The notes beneath the pieces were generated by a model. It saw only the letters and a program-made list of their open reading frames with translations, was not told the origin of the DNA and searched no databases. A stretch of DNA of 64,000 nt from Linum tenue (Eukaryota > Streptophyta > Magnoliopsida > Malpighiales > Linaceae): contig CAMGYJ010000011.1 of assembly GCA_946122785.1 (NCBI GenBank), positions 2,294,001-2,358,000 on the forward strand, read 5' to 3'. Of this stretch, positions 22,065-35,119 are shown piece by piece. The translations under genes were made by a program, and so were the position numbers. Each line of letters opens with the position of its first letter. The stretch's first letter is position 1.

Positions 22065-23927
22065 GGAGACAAAAAAAGCCTTGGAAAGAAGAAAGAGTAC
22101 GTAGGACGAGATTCCGGGACCGGAAAAGCGTGAGCTCCCCTGCTCAGCAGCGCGGTGCGGTTGTGTTCACCGCCGGATCGAAGCGGCCGGAGAAATGTCT
22201 GCCATCATTGGATGGAAAAAGGCGCCAAGTCAGGGAGAGATCTCAGCGGCACACAAAAAAGAATTAGCAGACGAAGGAATATACGCAAAGTTTTATGGTT
22301 TTTTTTTTGCTTGCTTGGCTTCCCCATTTTTGCTCCAGCTACTTTGTTATTTATTCGAGCCACCTAAATTCGCTTCAAAATCTGGACCAATGTTTTCAGG
22401 AATTTTTTTTTTTTGGTGAGAAATGTTTTCAGGAATTAAAAAGAATTAATAAAATTACCGGGTTTTCTTTCATGTGCGCGTACCGTTTATCCATAATCTA
22501 TGGATCGATCCATTGGATACACCAAGTAGGGCGCAAATACGAACCAAACCATATGAGAATCCGCGGTTTAGATTGGAACGTCGGATTTGGACTAGACGGT
22601 GAGATTATAACTATGGTTGGGTTTGCTTGGTGATCTCCTTGGAGTCAAACAGACTTGTTAGTCTTACTTACGTAGTTGAGTCGGTCGGTTGGATCAGGTC
22701 CGACCGAAGTCAATACAAAAAACTGCTTTCAAAAAGTTATTTTTGCCTCCAAACCTGTATCCCATCTAACCCACAAAAATGTATGGTATGATTTGATTGA
22801 CTTGTTTCTAAATGTTAGACAGAATGTTGCATTTTGACCCTCTCCCATGCTTTATTTCGGAAAACGAAACATATATACACATCTGTTAGGGGAAGATAAT
22901 ATACTATTTGTTAAATTATTGTATGGTACCTTTCATATTACATTCAGACTATTAAAAGCTTAAATTATTACCATATATACGCATATATTTTTATGATATG
23001 GATAGCTTGAATTTGTGGACCCTGATGCGAGCATTAAACTTCAAACCATTTATTTGACCTGTACAATGGAATAAACCGATTTGACAAGGAATCCAAAACA
23101 AGAGAAGAGCCTAAAACATATAAGCCGAAGATCATTATGGGCAGCAATCTTACAATTTTACCATAAAAATGTATTAAAGTCAATAACATGATATTTGTAA
23201 TCAAATCATTATGGTACAATGGTTTCATATTAATAAAATCTTATACCAATTTGAATTTGGAATAAACGATTTTTCCGATTAAATCGCTGGTACGGTACAG
23301 TGTAGCTAACACTGAAAACACATCAAACCTCATGATCCCAAAGGTTAATTACAACAGATGCTTATAGATCCAAAAGAGACATAACAGGTAGCAACCAATT
23401 GATTACAGTCTCGTGCATGCAGATGTAGAGGCTTTGAACAAGACTGTAGCCAGAGTACATGGAAAACAAGGAGGAGCAACCAGCCAACCACGTTGCTTTG
23501 GAGGCCATTGATGGCAGCGGGATAGCTAACTTTTATTAGCTTCTGGGTATCTATTTAAGAACAGGGTCTGCCAAACATTTATCCATGTAAAATACAATGG
23601 TCATTTCTCTATGTTTCCTCTTTGACATAAAATTTTTACATTCATCATGAAACTCAAAGATTGTAATTAGTGAGTGCTAACATCCGATGACTGATATCTT
23701 AATAGTTGATAGAGATGGCTGGCAAGATGAGGAATGGTGTGAATGAAGAAACCAATTCCAACTTGCTTTAACAGACATGAATTGTGGAGAAGGAAAACAG
23801 CTGTGCTGCTGCCTGCTGATAACTCATGTCATAATGCTGAATACAGAGTAATTGAATGTTTTGTGATGTATAACACAACAGATGCCTTCAAAAAGCTTTC
23901 ATCTAAGAAACCTGCCCAAGACTCTAC
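22065..23927. other. Intergenic region between the LOH2-like and BRX1 genes
   Basis: The left part holds the LOH2-like promoter and leader. An out-of-frame ATG at about 22072, just upstream of the LOH2 start, could act as a short upstream frame. The rest is AT-rich without a recognised gene or element; the part next to 23927 should be the BRX1 3' UTR. Confidence 0.4.
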
Positions 23928-25832
23928 TCACTGGTCCTTCCACATCTCAGAAAATTCGCCAGCCTCCAGCTGATTCGATAACTCGTGCACCTTCCTTCTC
24001 GTCTTGGCTTTGACCTTCTTGGCATATTTCCCGGCAGTCTTCCGCTTCTCTAGAGCCCTTATCTGGAAAAAATGCAGCATGATCGGGAGAGAGGTTATCG
24101 AAATCATACATGTCATCAATAGATACCAAGAACTAGCTAGGGTCTGCACGATTTCTACTCTCTGCGGGAGAACATTACTTTACGAAGGGAAATGAACACT
24201 GACCTGGTTGGGAGATATGTAGAATGGATTCTCATACAGAGTTGGGCCGCCGAAACTGCCACCGAAGATCTTGATAGGGTTCAAACAGAACCTTGGACCG
24301 ACCTGTGTAAGACCATTCACGGGTTAAGAACGTTTGACTGTAAGTTCGCCATTATGTTAATGAAGTTAAGATGTGAATTGGAGTAACAACCTCAACAAGG
24401 GTCATCTTGTCCAGGCCTCCACGAGCCACTTTATCCGCTTCATTGTGAGGTACTGATATCTGGATTAACAAAAAAAAGTGATGACAGTGTGAGCAACGAT
24501 ATCAATGTCCAAATGAGAACAATCTCAAGGTAGCAAAAACAGTGGAAATATACACAATAAACATGACAAGCAAGCATAACTCGTGCTATTTGATGGTTTC
24601 ACAGATCCAGATGTGCAAGAATCAGACTGAAACTTACAAGGTGCAAAGTTTACCTGGTAATTGCGAAACCATATATGGTCATCCACAATGGAGAAGACAA
24701 AGACGTGATCATGATAAGGCTTGGATTTCCTGTGCTCTTTTGGAACTCCAAATATCTGAACCAAAATCATACCGACGAAATTACATATCGAGCTTGTACT
24801 ACCTCGTACAGTTCTGATTGAGAAAATAAGAACAGAAACTGAAACCTGAGTAATCATTTCCTTCAAAAGCTTCCAGTGGGCATCTTTGTCAAAATTAGCC
24901 GAGAAAGTTAAAAGTGGGCGCGATCCTTTTAGATGATTCCCGGTAAGCTTCAGCTCTTCCATTGTGTGCACTGATCAAATGAAAAACATCGATTCAACAC
25001 AAGGAAAAAACTAAAGCAGTAGACCCAATACAAGAACACTTGTGAAAATGAACCAATGAGTATAGAACCCCGTGGCAATTATAGTTACCAGCATTAACTA
25101 GGAATTTCACCGATGGTCCACTAGGACACTTTGCCATCCATAGATACAAGTCTTTGTGCTTCCTGCACTACAGTAGACCGACGGCAAATAAGTTCATATG
25201 ATAAACCAAATGGAATTGCAACTCAAATGCCATATCTCAGCCACCTAAACTGCCCAAATCTGTAGCTAAGAAATTTCTATCTCGCATTCAAATTTCCCCT
25301 ATTGATGAACTTCCAAATTACGAGCTAAGAAATGAAGAAATGTTATACCTCAAAGAACAAACAGGAAGAGCAGCTCTTTAGCTCAACCATCTCACTGAGT
25401 GCAACCCCTTTGCTGCTTTGAGATTCAACCTTGTTATCTTTCTTACAATGGGGAAGCAGGGAAACCACGTTCAACATCAGGTGCCGGTACCTAACATCAT
25501 AACAGCCTTTGTTAAACCCAGAACCGGACCACATATTCAATAGCCCAGAATCCCAAATCAAATGAAAAACGAAATACACTCCAATCAATCAACTTTAGCA
25601 ACCTGTAAGCGATTCGGCGGGAGCAAGTGACCAAAACCTTCTCTTTATTCCTGAAATTCGCAGGCTGATGAACTTCATCGTCTTTGTCTTCAGCAGGAGC
25701 AACAACGGCAGCAGCCTCTTTGTCCTTCCATCCAAGAAGGGTTCTTTTGGGTCGCTCGGGAGCAACTTCCTCTTTCTTTTGAGGTGCCGCCGTCGCCAAC
25801 GCTGTTTCGCTATGCTTCCGCTTCTTCGCCAT
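23928..25832 (-). CDS. BRX1: Ribosome biogenesis protein BRX1 homolog
   Basis: BRX1 is a nucleolar Brix-domain protein needed early in assembly of the 60S ribosomal subunit. Eight minus-strand exons join in phase: 25603-25832, 25349-25490, 25089-25167, 24846-24970, 24654-24755, 24391-24459, 24204-24302 and 23928-24062, giving 326 residues. The N-terminus MAKKRKHSE carries a basic nuclear signal. The Brix domain starts near residue 58 (KVLVTCSRRIAYRYRHLM) and contains CRKHKDLYLWMAKCPSGPS, HTMEELKLTGNHLKGSRP and HDHVFVFSIVDDHIWFRNYQ. Its end is marked by VGPRFCLNPIKIFGGSFGG. The last exon is a basic helix (KRKTAGKYAKKVKAKTRRK) and WKDQ is terminal. In exon 3 the in-frame acceptor lies 5 nt upstream of a second AG (exon start 25167), and this choice preserves phase. 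High confidence. Confidence 0.95.
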
Positions 25833-26456
25833 AGATGTAGCTGGGAAAAGCTGAATCTTTTTTTTTTTTCTCAAAAGAGAAATTAGAATGGTAAACCCTT
25901 GTTCGACAATCCTTCGAATCAACGAAGATGGGTTTCTCAACAAATCGAAACGGGAAGGCGCAGAGAGGAATTTACCAGTAGGTGTCAGGTTCTGCGAAGA
26001 CAACTGAGAGGGGCGAAGACAGTAATGGCTCTGGAGTCTGGACCAAAAAACCCTACCAAAACCTCTATGCTGGGAGGGGAGAAAAAGGACGTGCCTTGGT
26101 GAAAGCTTCAAAGGACCGAAGCAGTTGGGCCAGGCTTTTTCGATGCCAGTTGGCCCAGTTCCAATGGGTCAGCTACTCAGATCCAACATTCTACTGTCCA
26201 CAAAGCCTGGGTCTTGCTACGCCTACGCATATATGATCCATTAGGAGTGGTGTATAATGTATAGGCCAATATTATGGTGCCGCTATAAAAAGTGCGGCAC
26301 ACCGATGACGCAAAATTTGATTGGTTCACGTGAAAGTGATGTGGCATGGATCGGGTATATTTAACACTAGTTCTTCAAACCAGTGGCCCATGAGAACTAG
26401 CCTACCTGCTAGCTGACCACGGACGGATAAGTCTCACAGCCATATTGCATGTCTAT
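25833..26456. other. BRX1 leader and upstream intergenic region
   Basis: Contains the 5' UTR and promoter side of BRX1; the open frame continues upstream of the chosen start but without conservation. No other gene or element was recognised. Confidence 0.4.
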
Positions 26457-26943
26457 GTTTGGCCCAGCTTTTAGAAGTGCTTTTCGGATTCAAAAGTTGA
26501 AGCAGTGCCAAACACCTCCAAAAGTTCGGCTTTTGAAAAACCGAAAAGTGCTTTTGTATAACATAAAAGCAGAAGCTCCGATTTAGAGCTTCTGCGAAAA
26601 GCTGTTTTGAAAATACAAGATTATCCTTATCATATTTTAGTTTTATTTTAGAAAAATATTATATTATTTCATTTTTTATTATTTTAAAAATAAAATAAAG
26701 TATAAAATCATATTATTTAATATAAACGAAGTCTAACAATATCCATTTTGACTACATTTTATTGTTTAGAATTATTATTCATAGTTTATATTATAGTCCT
26801 TTATAGTCATTTTACACAACCTCTCATATTAAAAAACACTTTTAATAAATTTTCAACCAAACACTCAACTACTTTTTTGAAAAGTACTTCTATAAAAGCT
26901 CAAACCAGAAGCTGCTTCTGCAAAAGCTACCACAGGGCCAAAC
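26457..26943. mobile_element. Terminal-inverted-repeat MITE, family unassigned
   Basis: A 487-bp element whose ends GTTTGGCCC and GGGCCAAAC are inverted repeats. Extended, imperfectly paired arms are rich in AGAAGC, AAAAGCT and GCTTTTG words, around an AT-rich core. No clear target duplication was seen and there is no coding sequence. Such CAAAAGC-rich hairpin elements are common in plant intergenic DNA. Confidence 0.55.
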
Positions 26944-27180
26944 TGAGCTTCTTTTTTCAACCAATTTAGTTAAAAATAATTTTATTTTAATTGCATATGT
27001 TTTTCCCGCAACAGAAAAATCGAAGGGAAAGGCACAACATAGGTTCTTCTACCTCGATCTCCCGCTCCTTCTCCGACGAACTTCATCGTCGCCGATCCAA
27101 ACTCGAGTTTGAACCTGACGCCGCTGCCCGCTAGTAAATCACCTTATTCCTCCTAATATTCATTCTCTGAAACAAAATGA

Positions 27181-27267
27181 CCATATTGTGAGAGTATGTT
27201 AAGTTTCTAGGCTGTTGAGCATTGCTTCCATATTGTGAGAGTATGTTAAGTTTCTAGGCTATTGAGC
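27181..27267. repeat. 47-bp tandem duplication
   Basis: The segment beginning CCATATTGTGAGAGTATGTT at 27181 repeats at 27228 with one visible change (GCTGTTGAGC versus GCTATTGAGC). The period is 47 bp. It lies in otherwise unremarkable intergenic DNA. Confidence 0.8.
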
Positions 27268-28514
27268 TCGGTTGACGTATAATTAAGATGGTTAGGAATG
27301 GAGATTGTGAAGTGAACACATCTGCAACTTAAGTTGTTGGTCTCTCACAAACTGGCACCACCATGTTTAGTCATGGAAGGACTTTCATAATAAGTTGTTC
27401 GCTCTTCTTCACTTCCTAGCAGAAATTTGAGTTCTTACTTCAGCAACACTCAATCACTCGCTCTCTCTCATAAAATCCTCGTGCATGGCATTCTCAACCA
27501 ACCATCGATCAACTTCCAACACAAAGTACTCACTGTTTTGATGCTAGATTTTGGATGACTTTACGAACCAAACATCGATCGACTTCCAACACAAACTCAG
27601 CTTATTTTAGACTTGAAAATATTTGGCGTTTTTTTGCTGTTTCTTGTCTATCTTGATGTATCTAGCAAATGTTAAGGCATATGTCCTCAATAGTTATTCT
27701 TTGCTAATATGTACAACACAATATTTATGTTGTGCACACTCTTATCATGATTGCTAAGTTCACATGACAGCCTAAATATGATCATGAAGGAGAAATCGTA
27801 TAGTAATTCATATATTCACATAAAATTATGATTTAGCTTGAGCTGTGAAAGGCCAAAGCATCAAATAATTCAGTTTCCATCACAAGAACGTCAAGTATTC
27901 AGGTCCTCCACGCAGGTAGAAAATCAATGAAATGTGATGAGATATTTGCACTTATAATCAGTTTCAGCAGTCTTAGTGAAAGAGCTAAGTTCAAATTTTG
28001 GTTATTGGGTTAAGTTGTTTCATTTGTGAGTCAATTGCTTGCATTTTAAAATACAGGGCCACTAGCATTCTACACTAATGAAAGAGCACATGAAGAGATA
28101 AAAATTTGTTGAGTGAAGCCTGCTTAAACAAAAGGAGAATTGGAATGATGGAAATGAATGAACTGCTAAAAAACCCACTCTCCATGTGACATTGACTTAT
28201 GGGATAGAGTATAGCTACACAAAAAAACCCAACTTTATGAAATTCTATTAGTACAAAGAATTTGAACTTGTACATTACATCTCATCGTACAACGAAAACA
28301 CATTTGTAAACAGTAATTGTACAAGAATGGACCAAATTAGCTCATCCATATGATTAACTAGGAACTAAGGAGGTTACTGATCAACATAAACCGAGTTTCA
28401 TGTTTTTCCTATCTATTGTGACTTCTGGTGAAAGCTTACATATAAGTCTAGACACACAGACTTAACAAGAATAGACAACCTAGATAGATTATGCATCTGC
28501 CAATGAGTTATGGA
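27268..28514. other. Intergenic region without recognised content
   Basis: AT-rich on both strands. No open frame resembles a protein family and no element ends were seen. Confidence 0.4.
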
Positions 28515-29030
28515 CAGGGGCGGAGCTAGGTAGGGTCTCGGGGGGCCTCCCCCCCCCAGAATTATGAAAGTTACGTGTAAAAGCCGAGTGCACCAATGTA
28601 AAACAAAAATGTTTAGTAGTCTAGCAGTTGCAAACTCTACTTTTTTGTGTTAGGTCTGGGGTTCAAACCCTACTACAGACAATTTTAGGTTTTTTAATGT
28701 TTAATACCTATAAACAGTTTCCATTTAAGATGTCTTTATTTTGGAATATTAAATATTTTTCTTAGGTATTTATTTTTCAATTATGAAAATATTCAAAATA
28801 AAACGTGTTATACTACATTGAATTATATTTTAATTGATTTTTTTATCTTAATATATATTGAACCTATCATGTTAGATTTTTGTACTTTAGATATTTTGTG
28901 TTACTTTAACCATCTTAAAAAAGTACAGTTATAATAATATTACAAATATTTTTTTTATTAATTTTAACGGATTTCGATTATAGAATAAGAAATCCGGCCC
29001 CCCGACCGCCAAATCCTAGCTCCGCCCCTT
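28515..29030. mobile_element. hAT-type MITE with perfect target duplication
   Basis: A 516-bp element with ends CAGGGGCGGAGCTAGG and CCTAGCTCCGCCCCTT, which pair as terminal inverted repeats with one mismatch at the outermost base. It is flanked by an identical 8-bp duplication GTTATGGA (28507-28514 and 29031-29038). The interior is AT-rich and non-coding. The CAGGGGCGGAGC end is a familiar plant hAT terminus, unrelated to the TAGGG-ended family elsewhere in the window. Confidence 0.88.
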
Positions 29031-29224
29031 GTTATGGATAACTTTTGTATTTTCTTGGGAAACTATCATATCGTAGGAAACTAGCTAACAGTGTCCATAT
29101 TAGACACTTAACCATAAGGGTTCATCTTGATAATCTCTATCACATCTTCACTCGACTCATAAGCAAGCTTTCTATTACTCTAAACAAACTGCACAATCTA
29201 TTTCACACCAGGTTTTCTCTCCTT

Positions 29225-29465
29225 CCAGAATGAGAAATAGTAAATGGTATATGATCCACGATTGAACCTCCCCCCAACAACTCGAGTTATTGGGATCAAC
29301 TGGTTCTTGACATGGTATCAGAGCCTTATGTGACCGAAAGGGGTCCTGTGTTCGAATCCCGGTGACCCCCCGTTTGTGAAGCACATGATATTGTGTATTC
29401 AGACCTGTGCAAACGAAAGCCCTTATGAGATGACTGACTTTCGTTTGAGGGGGTGTGTCCTACGC
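29225..29465 (+). mobile_element. LTR-retrotransposon remnant of TRIM/LARD type
   Basis: A primer-binding-site motif TGGTATCAGAGCC (about 29312) follows a sequence ending TTCTTGACA, typical of an LTR end. Then comes GTTCGAATCCCGGTGACC and, about 140 bp after the primer site, a purine tract TTTGAGGGGG followed by TGTGTCC, which looks like the start of the right LTR. No protein is encoded. The complete LTR pair was not resolved, so only a remnant is claimed. Confidence 0.5.
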
Positions 29466-30550
29466 CTCATTGTATCCACAGAATTTGGGCAACATTTCTT
29501 GTCTTAACCGGCTGAAGAAGCATATGTGGCAGTGGAAGATCATACAAACTTTCACAATTCCTGCACAAAAGTGTATCAGAAACTTCATGAGAGCAAATCC
29601 CTCCCAGATGTGCAGGAGGAGGAAAGTGTATTTACAGCGAGAAGTTAAATAATCTCCAATGGCAAACATGTCATGCCCATCCTTGTCATCTTCTCTCTAT
29701 GGAAGAGAGCCACTTAAAGCAACATCCTTATCAAACACAGAATTATAATTGGTGGCGCCGATTAGAGACGTCAAGAAAGAGGGCTGCTCGGAACTGGGGA
29801 TTCGACGTTTTGTTTTCCAGAATCAATGTAGGAGAACACGGTAGATTTTAGTGCAGGCAGAAGGTACAAACTCTAGATTGGATCGACGGCGATGAAGTTC
29901 GCCGAACAGTTGTTTCCTACTCACAGGGAGACGGAGCGCCAGATTGAGGAAGACGACCTATGTTTTTCCTTTTCGTTCCCTGTTTCTTTCCGCTCGACGA
30001 GAAAAACAAATGCATTTAAAAATTAAAACTTAAATTATTGCAAGAAAAGAAGCTAAATTGGTTAAAATCGGGTTGGCGATATATTCCGGGCAATGGGTTT
30101 GAGTTGGGATTACCTGAGTCACAGCACACTCCACATCAGCTCCATGTGGCCCAATTAAATTCCGCGTAGCGTTGGCCTAATGTATATGGTGGTTCAATAG
30201 GTGTTTGATATCGACCCATACATAAATATTTATAATTATCGTATATGGGTGAGTCATTGATTCGTAAATTTATGGCATTTATTCGGTGGGCTGCGGTCGT
30301 GGTCTGCACCTCACTTTTAGTGATGGCAATTTTCGACCTGACATGTGCGACTCGAGCGACCTCATCTATTTGGGGCGGGTATTACCCGACCTGCAACAGC
30401 ATGGAGCGAGACATAGATATTGTTTCCAACCTGCAATATTCCGCCTACATTCTCGACCCGTTCTATTATGATTTGTATAAATATTTCACGCTTTTGAAAG
30501 CCTTTAAAATCGGGGAATGATAGCACTCCCAAAAAATCAGCTAAACTCTG
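29466..30550. other. Intergenic region with a possible truncated hAT-like end
   Basis: No gene was recognised. At about 30317 the sequence TAGTGATGGCAATTTTCGACC resembles the left end of element A and is followed by GGGCGGGTATTACCCGACC-like words to about 30470, but no right end or duplication was seen. Confidence 0.35.
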
Positions 30551-31379
30551 TGTAACACCCTACCTTGTATTCATGTTCCTAATATTTCTCTTGACCAATT
30601 TAGGCTTGGTTTACCTACACTCTTTATATGAAGTGCATAGGAAAAAAAAAATGAAGTTGTATTTAAAATCGGTATTGTCTTAAGCCTTAGCTTGCAAAAA
30701 CTTTACTTATTCCTTAACTTTTAATTGAAAGATTTGTGGAGAGTTCAGTTTCGCCGCCCACCTCTTGGCCATTTGGCCGATAGTACTCATCCGTCTTGCT
30801 TTACTGATGTCGTTCTAGTCCTGTGAGGGAAAAATATTGACGGGGTGAGACGTCACTTAATGAGTAAATAATAGCCTAATATAAATATTAATACGAAATG
30901 ATATCAGGCTGTGTTGTGACTCGGAGTGTCTTCTGTCCATTAAATTTGGTGCATATTTAATCACTTGATAACTTTACCTATGTCTCACTTATGTAGATTT
31001 ACACAAAATTTCTTCCCTCGTTCATTCGATCTTTCACATATACGTTATATGTCATACATGATTCGTTTAGGGTTTCACCTTTACTTTAACCTACCTGATG
31101 TTGCAAATAGTTCATATTTATTCTCATACACCATATGGAATTTTCATCATTTCATCATATCTTTATACTTCTACCAACACTGCATCATGAGAGGTATTGT
31201 AGATTCATAACATTATGCACGTCAATATCTCATGGTAGTATCATAATCAAATTAACATATCACCACTGCTTATAAAATAGTTTCCTGATTAATCATTGTA
31301 CCACTCGTCATAGGAGATTATCACAAAATATACCTCATCATGTCACTTGATATCACATATAAAACACATCGACCTTCGT
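30551..31379 (+). repeat. Possible LTR-like repeat, left part, interrupted by the CACTA element
   Basis: Starts TGTAACACCCTACC, a common start of plant gypsy-type LTRs, and contains GGGGTGAGACGTCACTTAATG, similar to segments in such LTRs. The sequence appears to resume after the CACTA element at 35120. No second LTR, primer site or protein was found, so this is a tentative label for a decayed or solo element. Confidence 0.35.
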
Positions 31380-34300
31380 CACTACAAGAAAGTGTACTTT
31401 CTGCGACGGATTCTATTGCGACGACAAAAAATTCGTCGCGGAAAGTACACATTTTGCGACGGATGACACGAGTTCGTCGCCGTATGTGGCGTAATTTAGT
31501 AGAAGGTATGACAGAGGCTTCTGCGACGGAAAATTTTCTTTTACGACGAATTAGCTCGTCGCAAAAACGTTGGAAATATTTGCGACGGGTACAGCCGTCG
31601 CAGAAAGCTTGTATATATTTTGCGATGAAATTTAGTCGTCGCAGGAAAGTTGGAAGTTTTGTGCGACGATCATTCTTCGTCGCAGAAAGTTTGGGTTTTT
31701 CTGCGACATTCCCCTTCGTCGCAGAAATGTGTATTCCTTTGGCGACGGGTCATTTCGTCGCAGAAAAGTCGTCATAAAAATATCATTTCATAGAAACGGT
31801 GACGTTTGGTGTTATAATAAAAAAGATTTTAATTGTATTTATTTTTTGCAAACCTTTTCTCTGCACTTTTAATTTAATTTAATAGTTTTTTTATTTTATT
31901 TACAAAATTCTTCATTTGGTATCGGGCCTCTCCTAGTCTCCTTCATTCCCCCAATTCTCTGAGAACCCTAGAATGTCTCATTGAACTTGAAAGAAATCTC
32001 GTCCAAATGGAGATATCGATCGAGAATTGTTTCTCCAAAGATGTTGGCGGCTAATCCCCATTGACTCTTTCTGATCGTGCTCCTCGATTTCATCCGTCGT
32101 ATCTCCTTCTTCGTACTGATTCTCAATTCCTCTTTCCATCCATGAGCTCAAGACTTCCCGGTAAGGATTTCTTCAATCTCTCCCCGCCGACTTGGAGGAC
32201 AAGTACGAATGGAAAAGTGAGGTTTTCCTTCATGAGTGCAGTGTTATAAAACGCCCATTTAACCCCTCTACTTGCCTCCAATCTGTTTCAGATCTCGTCA
32301 TCGACTGGTGACTCTTTCTTCTTCCTGGCACTCTTTCCCCTTGCCCGAAGCTGTGCCTCTGTCCCCGTCGACTCTCTGCTTCTCAAAGATTCTGCAGCTG
32401 CCAACCATAGTGTTCCCTATCTTCTCCTTGTCGATTTTAGCTGTTTGGTGAGTCTGTGACTATAACTGGAGTTACCCAGTCCCACTTTCATGTCTTTATT
32501 TATTCTATCAATTCCCATTTTCCTTTATGCCTTCTTGGCTTTGCGTGAGTGTTTACAAAGAAAGGAAGGGAGGGGAAGTTGTGACAAGTTAAGAAGGAAC
32601 TTTACTCTTGATTCTTGAATTGTGCTTTTCTCTTGATAATGTTAGCTACGTAGATAAGTTTAATTGTTGCCTCCTCTGTCTCTCAACGCCACACGGTCAT
32701 GTTTAGCTTGCTAGCTTAGGTTATTTGTAGCACTAGTAGTGTAGGAAGTAGGAAATTGGACTTTGTTTTCATTTATTTGAGATTCTATTGTTCTTAGTAC
32801 TTGAACTCTTGAAACTTTATATGTATAAAGATTAGCAAAAGTTAACTTGTCGTTAGCTAAAGAACTTAGTTAATAACTGTGTATGTGCAATTAGAGATAG
32901 GCAGATTGCATAGTTTTATTGAATTCAACCATTACTATGAAAGTGAATCGGTAGACTCCTTAGCTTGACAACTTCTTGGTTTACAACTAATTGATTTTTT
33001 TTCTTTGTCTAAGCTTGACAGGAAACACAATATACATATATAGCCTTTTCCATAATAAACTATGACTAAGAGAAGTGCATCCTATGTTTGCGTGTACCAA
33101 GAGAAGGTTATCTACATAGTACTACAAAATTTTGTTTTCTGTTATGACTAAATATGAAGCTCTTATTCGCAATTTGTCTTGTGTGCATTTTAAACAGAAA
33201 GTACAACAAGAGAGTGGTGAGTTGTCAAAAATGGAGTTCTTCAAGTGGCTGGATACCAAGGATACTGGAGTTTGGAGGAACCCACACAAAAAAGAGCAAT
33301 ATGTAAGTTTGCTCCTTGGCCTGCTTTTTACTTACTAGCAATAACCATCTTGTTTCTTAGTTAAAAGACTACTTACGCATCACTTGGGCTAACAATTGTT
33401 TATTATGTTCCATTGATCTTCTACCTACTGACCATTGCTATTTGTCATGCATTTTTATCACTTTTAAGGGATCCATTTTCATCTATTTGTATGACTTTTG
33501 TAGGAAAAGATGCAGGAACTTGTTGATAGTTCTAAAGATAGTGACAAGCCCATTTCTGAAGATCAAGCTTTTCATATAGTTTTGGGTTACAACTCAGGAT
33601 ATTGTCATGGACTTGGATATGGACAGTCAGCCCCATCTAGGAGGAGAGATCATGTGGATGCCAACTATGAACAACTATTAAGGATAAAAGCCAACTACAA
33701 GATAGGTGTGCAAATCTTGAGGAGCATGTGGCCCAACTCAATGAAAAACAAGACGAGTCTAATCAACAACTTGCAAAGGCTCTTAAAGAACTTGCTGAAT
33801 TTAGGAGGATTGTTGCCAGCCTTCAGGCTGGAGGCAAAGTTTAGCTGAACAGGTAAGATAAGTTTTTAAATCTCACTTGAACTCATTATGATGAAGGCAA
33901 ATGGTTGGATTCCAGTGGAATATAGTAATTTTCAAGGTTTGCAGTAAAATAAACTATATCATGGTTTGTAGTAAAAAAAGTATAGAAATTGACAGTTTGC
34001 TAAACACAATACTGGACAAGGGTAGGTCTCCTCATGCGATGAGGCTTTTATCCTTCAAATATAATTAAGCATCTTAAAATACATGGATCATTTCAATGAC
34101 GAATGTGTTTGAATGATATAATGTGCGTGTTGAAAGATAGTAACTTGTGCCTTCCATTGTTTTTTTGTACAGGATAGCTTTATGATGATTAGTATTTTGG
34201 GTGCACAGTAGCTAAAGGAACCATCCTTAGCTAACTTAGAATTTTGGTAAAACTCTCTAGTCTGTTTTTTTTACTTGTGTTTTGGTATGCCAAAGTTATC

Positions 34301-35119
34301 ATATTAAGGTGCTTGTTGATTGAATTTTTGTGCAGGTTATCAACTAGTGCTGATTTTTTGACATGGACAATGATGACGATGATTCGGCAGCATGTACAAT
34401 GTCGTGAAATCTGTTAATGTGATGTGCATAACTCTAGAAATAGGGAGCTACTAATCTTATTCCAAATGTTATGGATGATTATATGTGAGAACGAGATCGG
34501 AGTAGTAGTCTATATGGTGGGTATAAATCAATGTTAAAGCTACAAATTTGAACAACTGTTACTAGTATCTTGTATAAAAGACTGATGTGTTATGAGAACA
34601 GGTTAGCGTCTTTGTCCCCAAAAATTGAAACAGAAAATAATTGCAGGGACATCGCCACAAAAGAAGCCCAGAGTTGGCGACGAATTTTATCTTTAGCGAC
34701 GGAAAATTCCGTCGCAATATGTGAGTTTCATTAATAAAGTTAAGATATCAACGACGTTATATTCGTCGCAGAAACGTTAACAATCCGCGACGACGAAAGG
34801 TCCGTTGCCAAAAGTTTCTATTTTGCGACGAACACATCCGTCGCTAAATGCAAACTTTCGACGACGACGAATTGCGTCGCAAATTAAGCAGTTTTGCGAC
34901 GAAATTCACGTCGCAAAAACGAATATTTTCAGCGACGAATCTAGGTTTCTTGCGACGAATCACGAAATTTCGTCGCAGAACTTTTAGCAACGCACTATAG
35001 GCGACGACTTTTAGAATTTTTTTGCGATGGACAATTTCGTCGCAGATATCTTTTCGCGACGAATTCTTTACCTTTTGCGACGAATAATTTCGTCGCAAAA
35101 AGTGAAGTTTCTTGTAGTG
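31380..35119. mobile_element. CACTA (En/Spm) DNA transposon, non-autonomous
   Basis: The 3,740-bp element starts CACTACAAGAAA and ends TTTCTTGTAGTG, the diagnostic CACTA inverted ends. It is flanked by an identical 3-bp duplication CGT (31377-31379 and 35120-35122), the size made by CACTA transposases. Subterminal regions (about 31400-31780 and 34650-35100) are packed with TTGCGACGAA and TTCGTCGCAA words in both orientations, as expected of transposase-binding repeats. The interior has only fragments of a Transposase_24 (Ptta/En/Spm) type gene, and no TNP2-type transposase was found. It probably moved using a transposase supplied elsewhere. Confidence 0.92.
33150..33845 (+). pseudogene. Transposase_24 (Ptta/En/Spm)-type remnant in the CACTA element
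   Basis: Two exon-like pieces lie inside the CACTA element. The first (about 33190-33303) reads SKMEFFKWLDTKDTGVWRNP and ends before a GTAAG. The second (from about 33505, after a TAG acceptor) continues SEDQAFHIVLGYNSGYCHGL. These match the region found at the end of plant Ptta/En/Spm proteins as I know it. Near 33675-33685 the frame shifts: a neighbouring frame then gives a coiled-coil-like stretch (NLEEHVAQLNEKQ, ELAEFRRIVASLQAG) up to a stop near 33845. The gene is incomplete at its 5' end and frameshifted. Confidence 0.6.

Noticed and set aside
22155..22633. Overlapping plus-strand frames upstream of the LOH2-like gene
   Set aside because: No conserved residues; T-rich and G-rich tracts account for the absence of stops.
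29175..29384. tRNA-like GTTCGAATCCC motif
   Set aside because: No full cloverleaf; it follows a TGGTATCAGAGCC primer-binding site, so a retroelement remnant is more likely.
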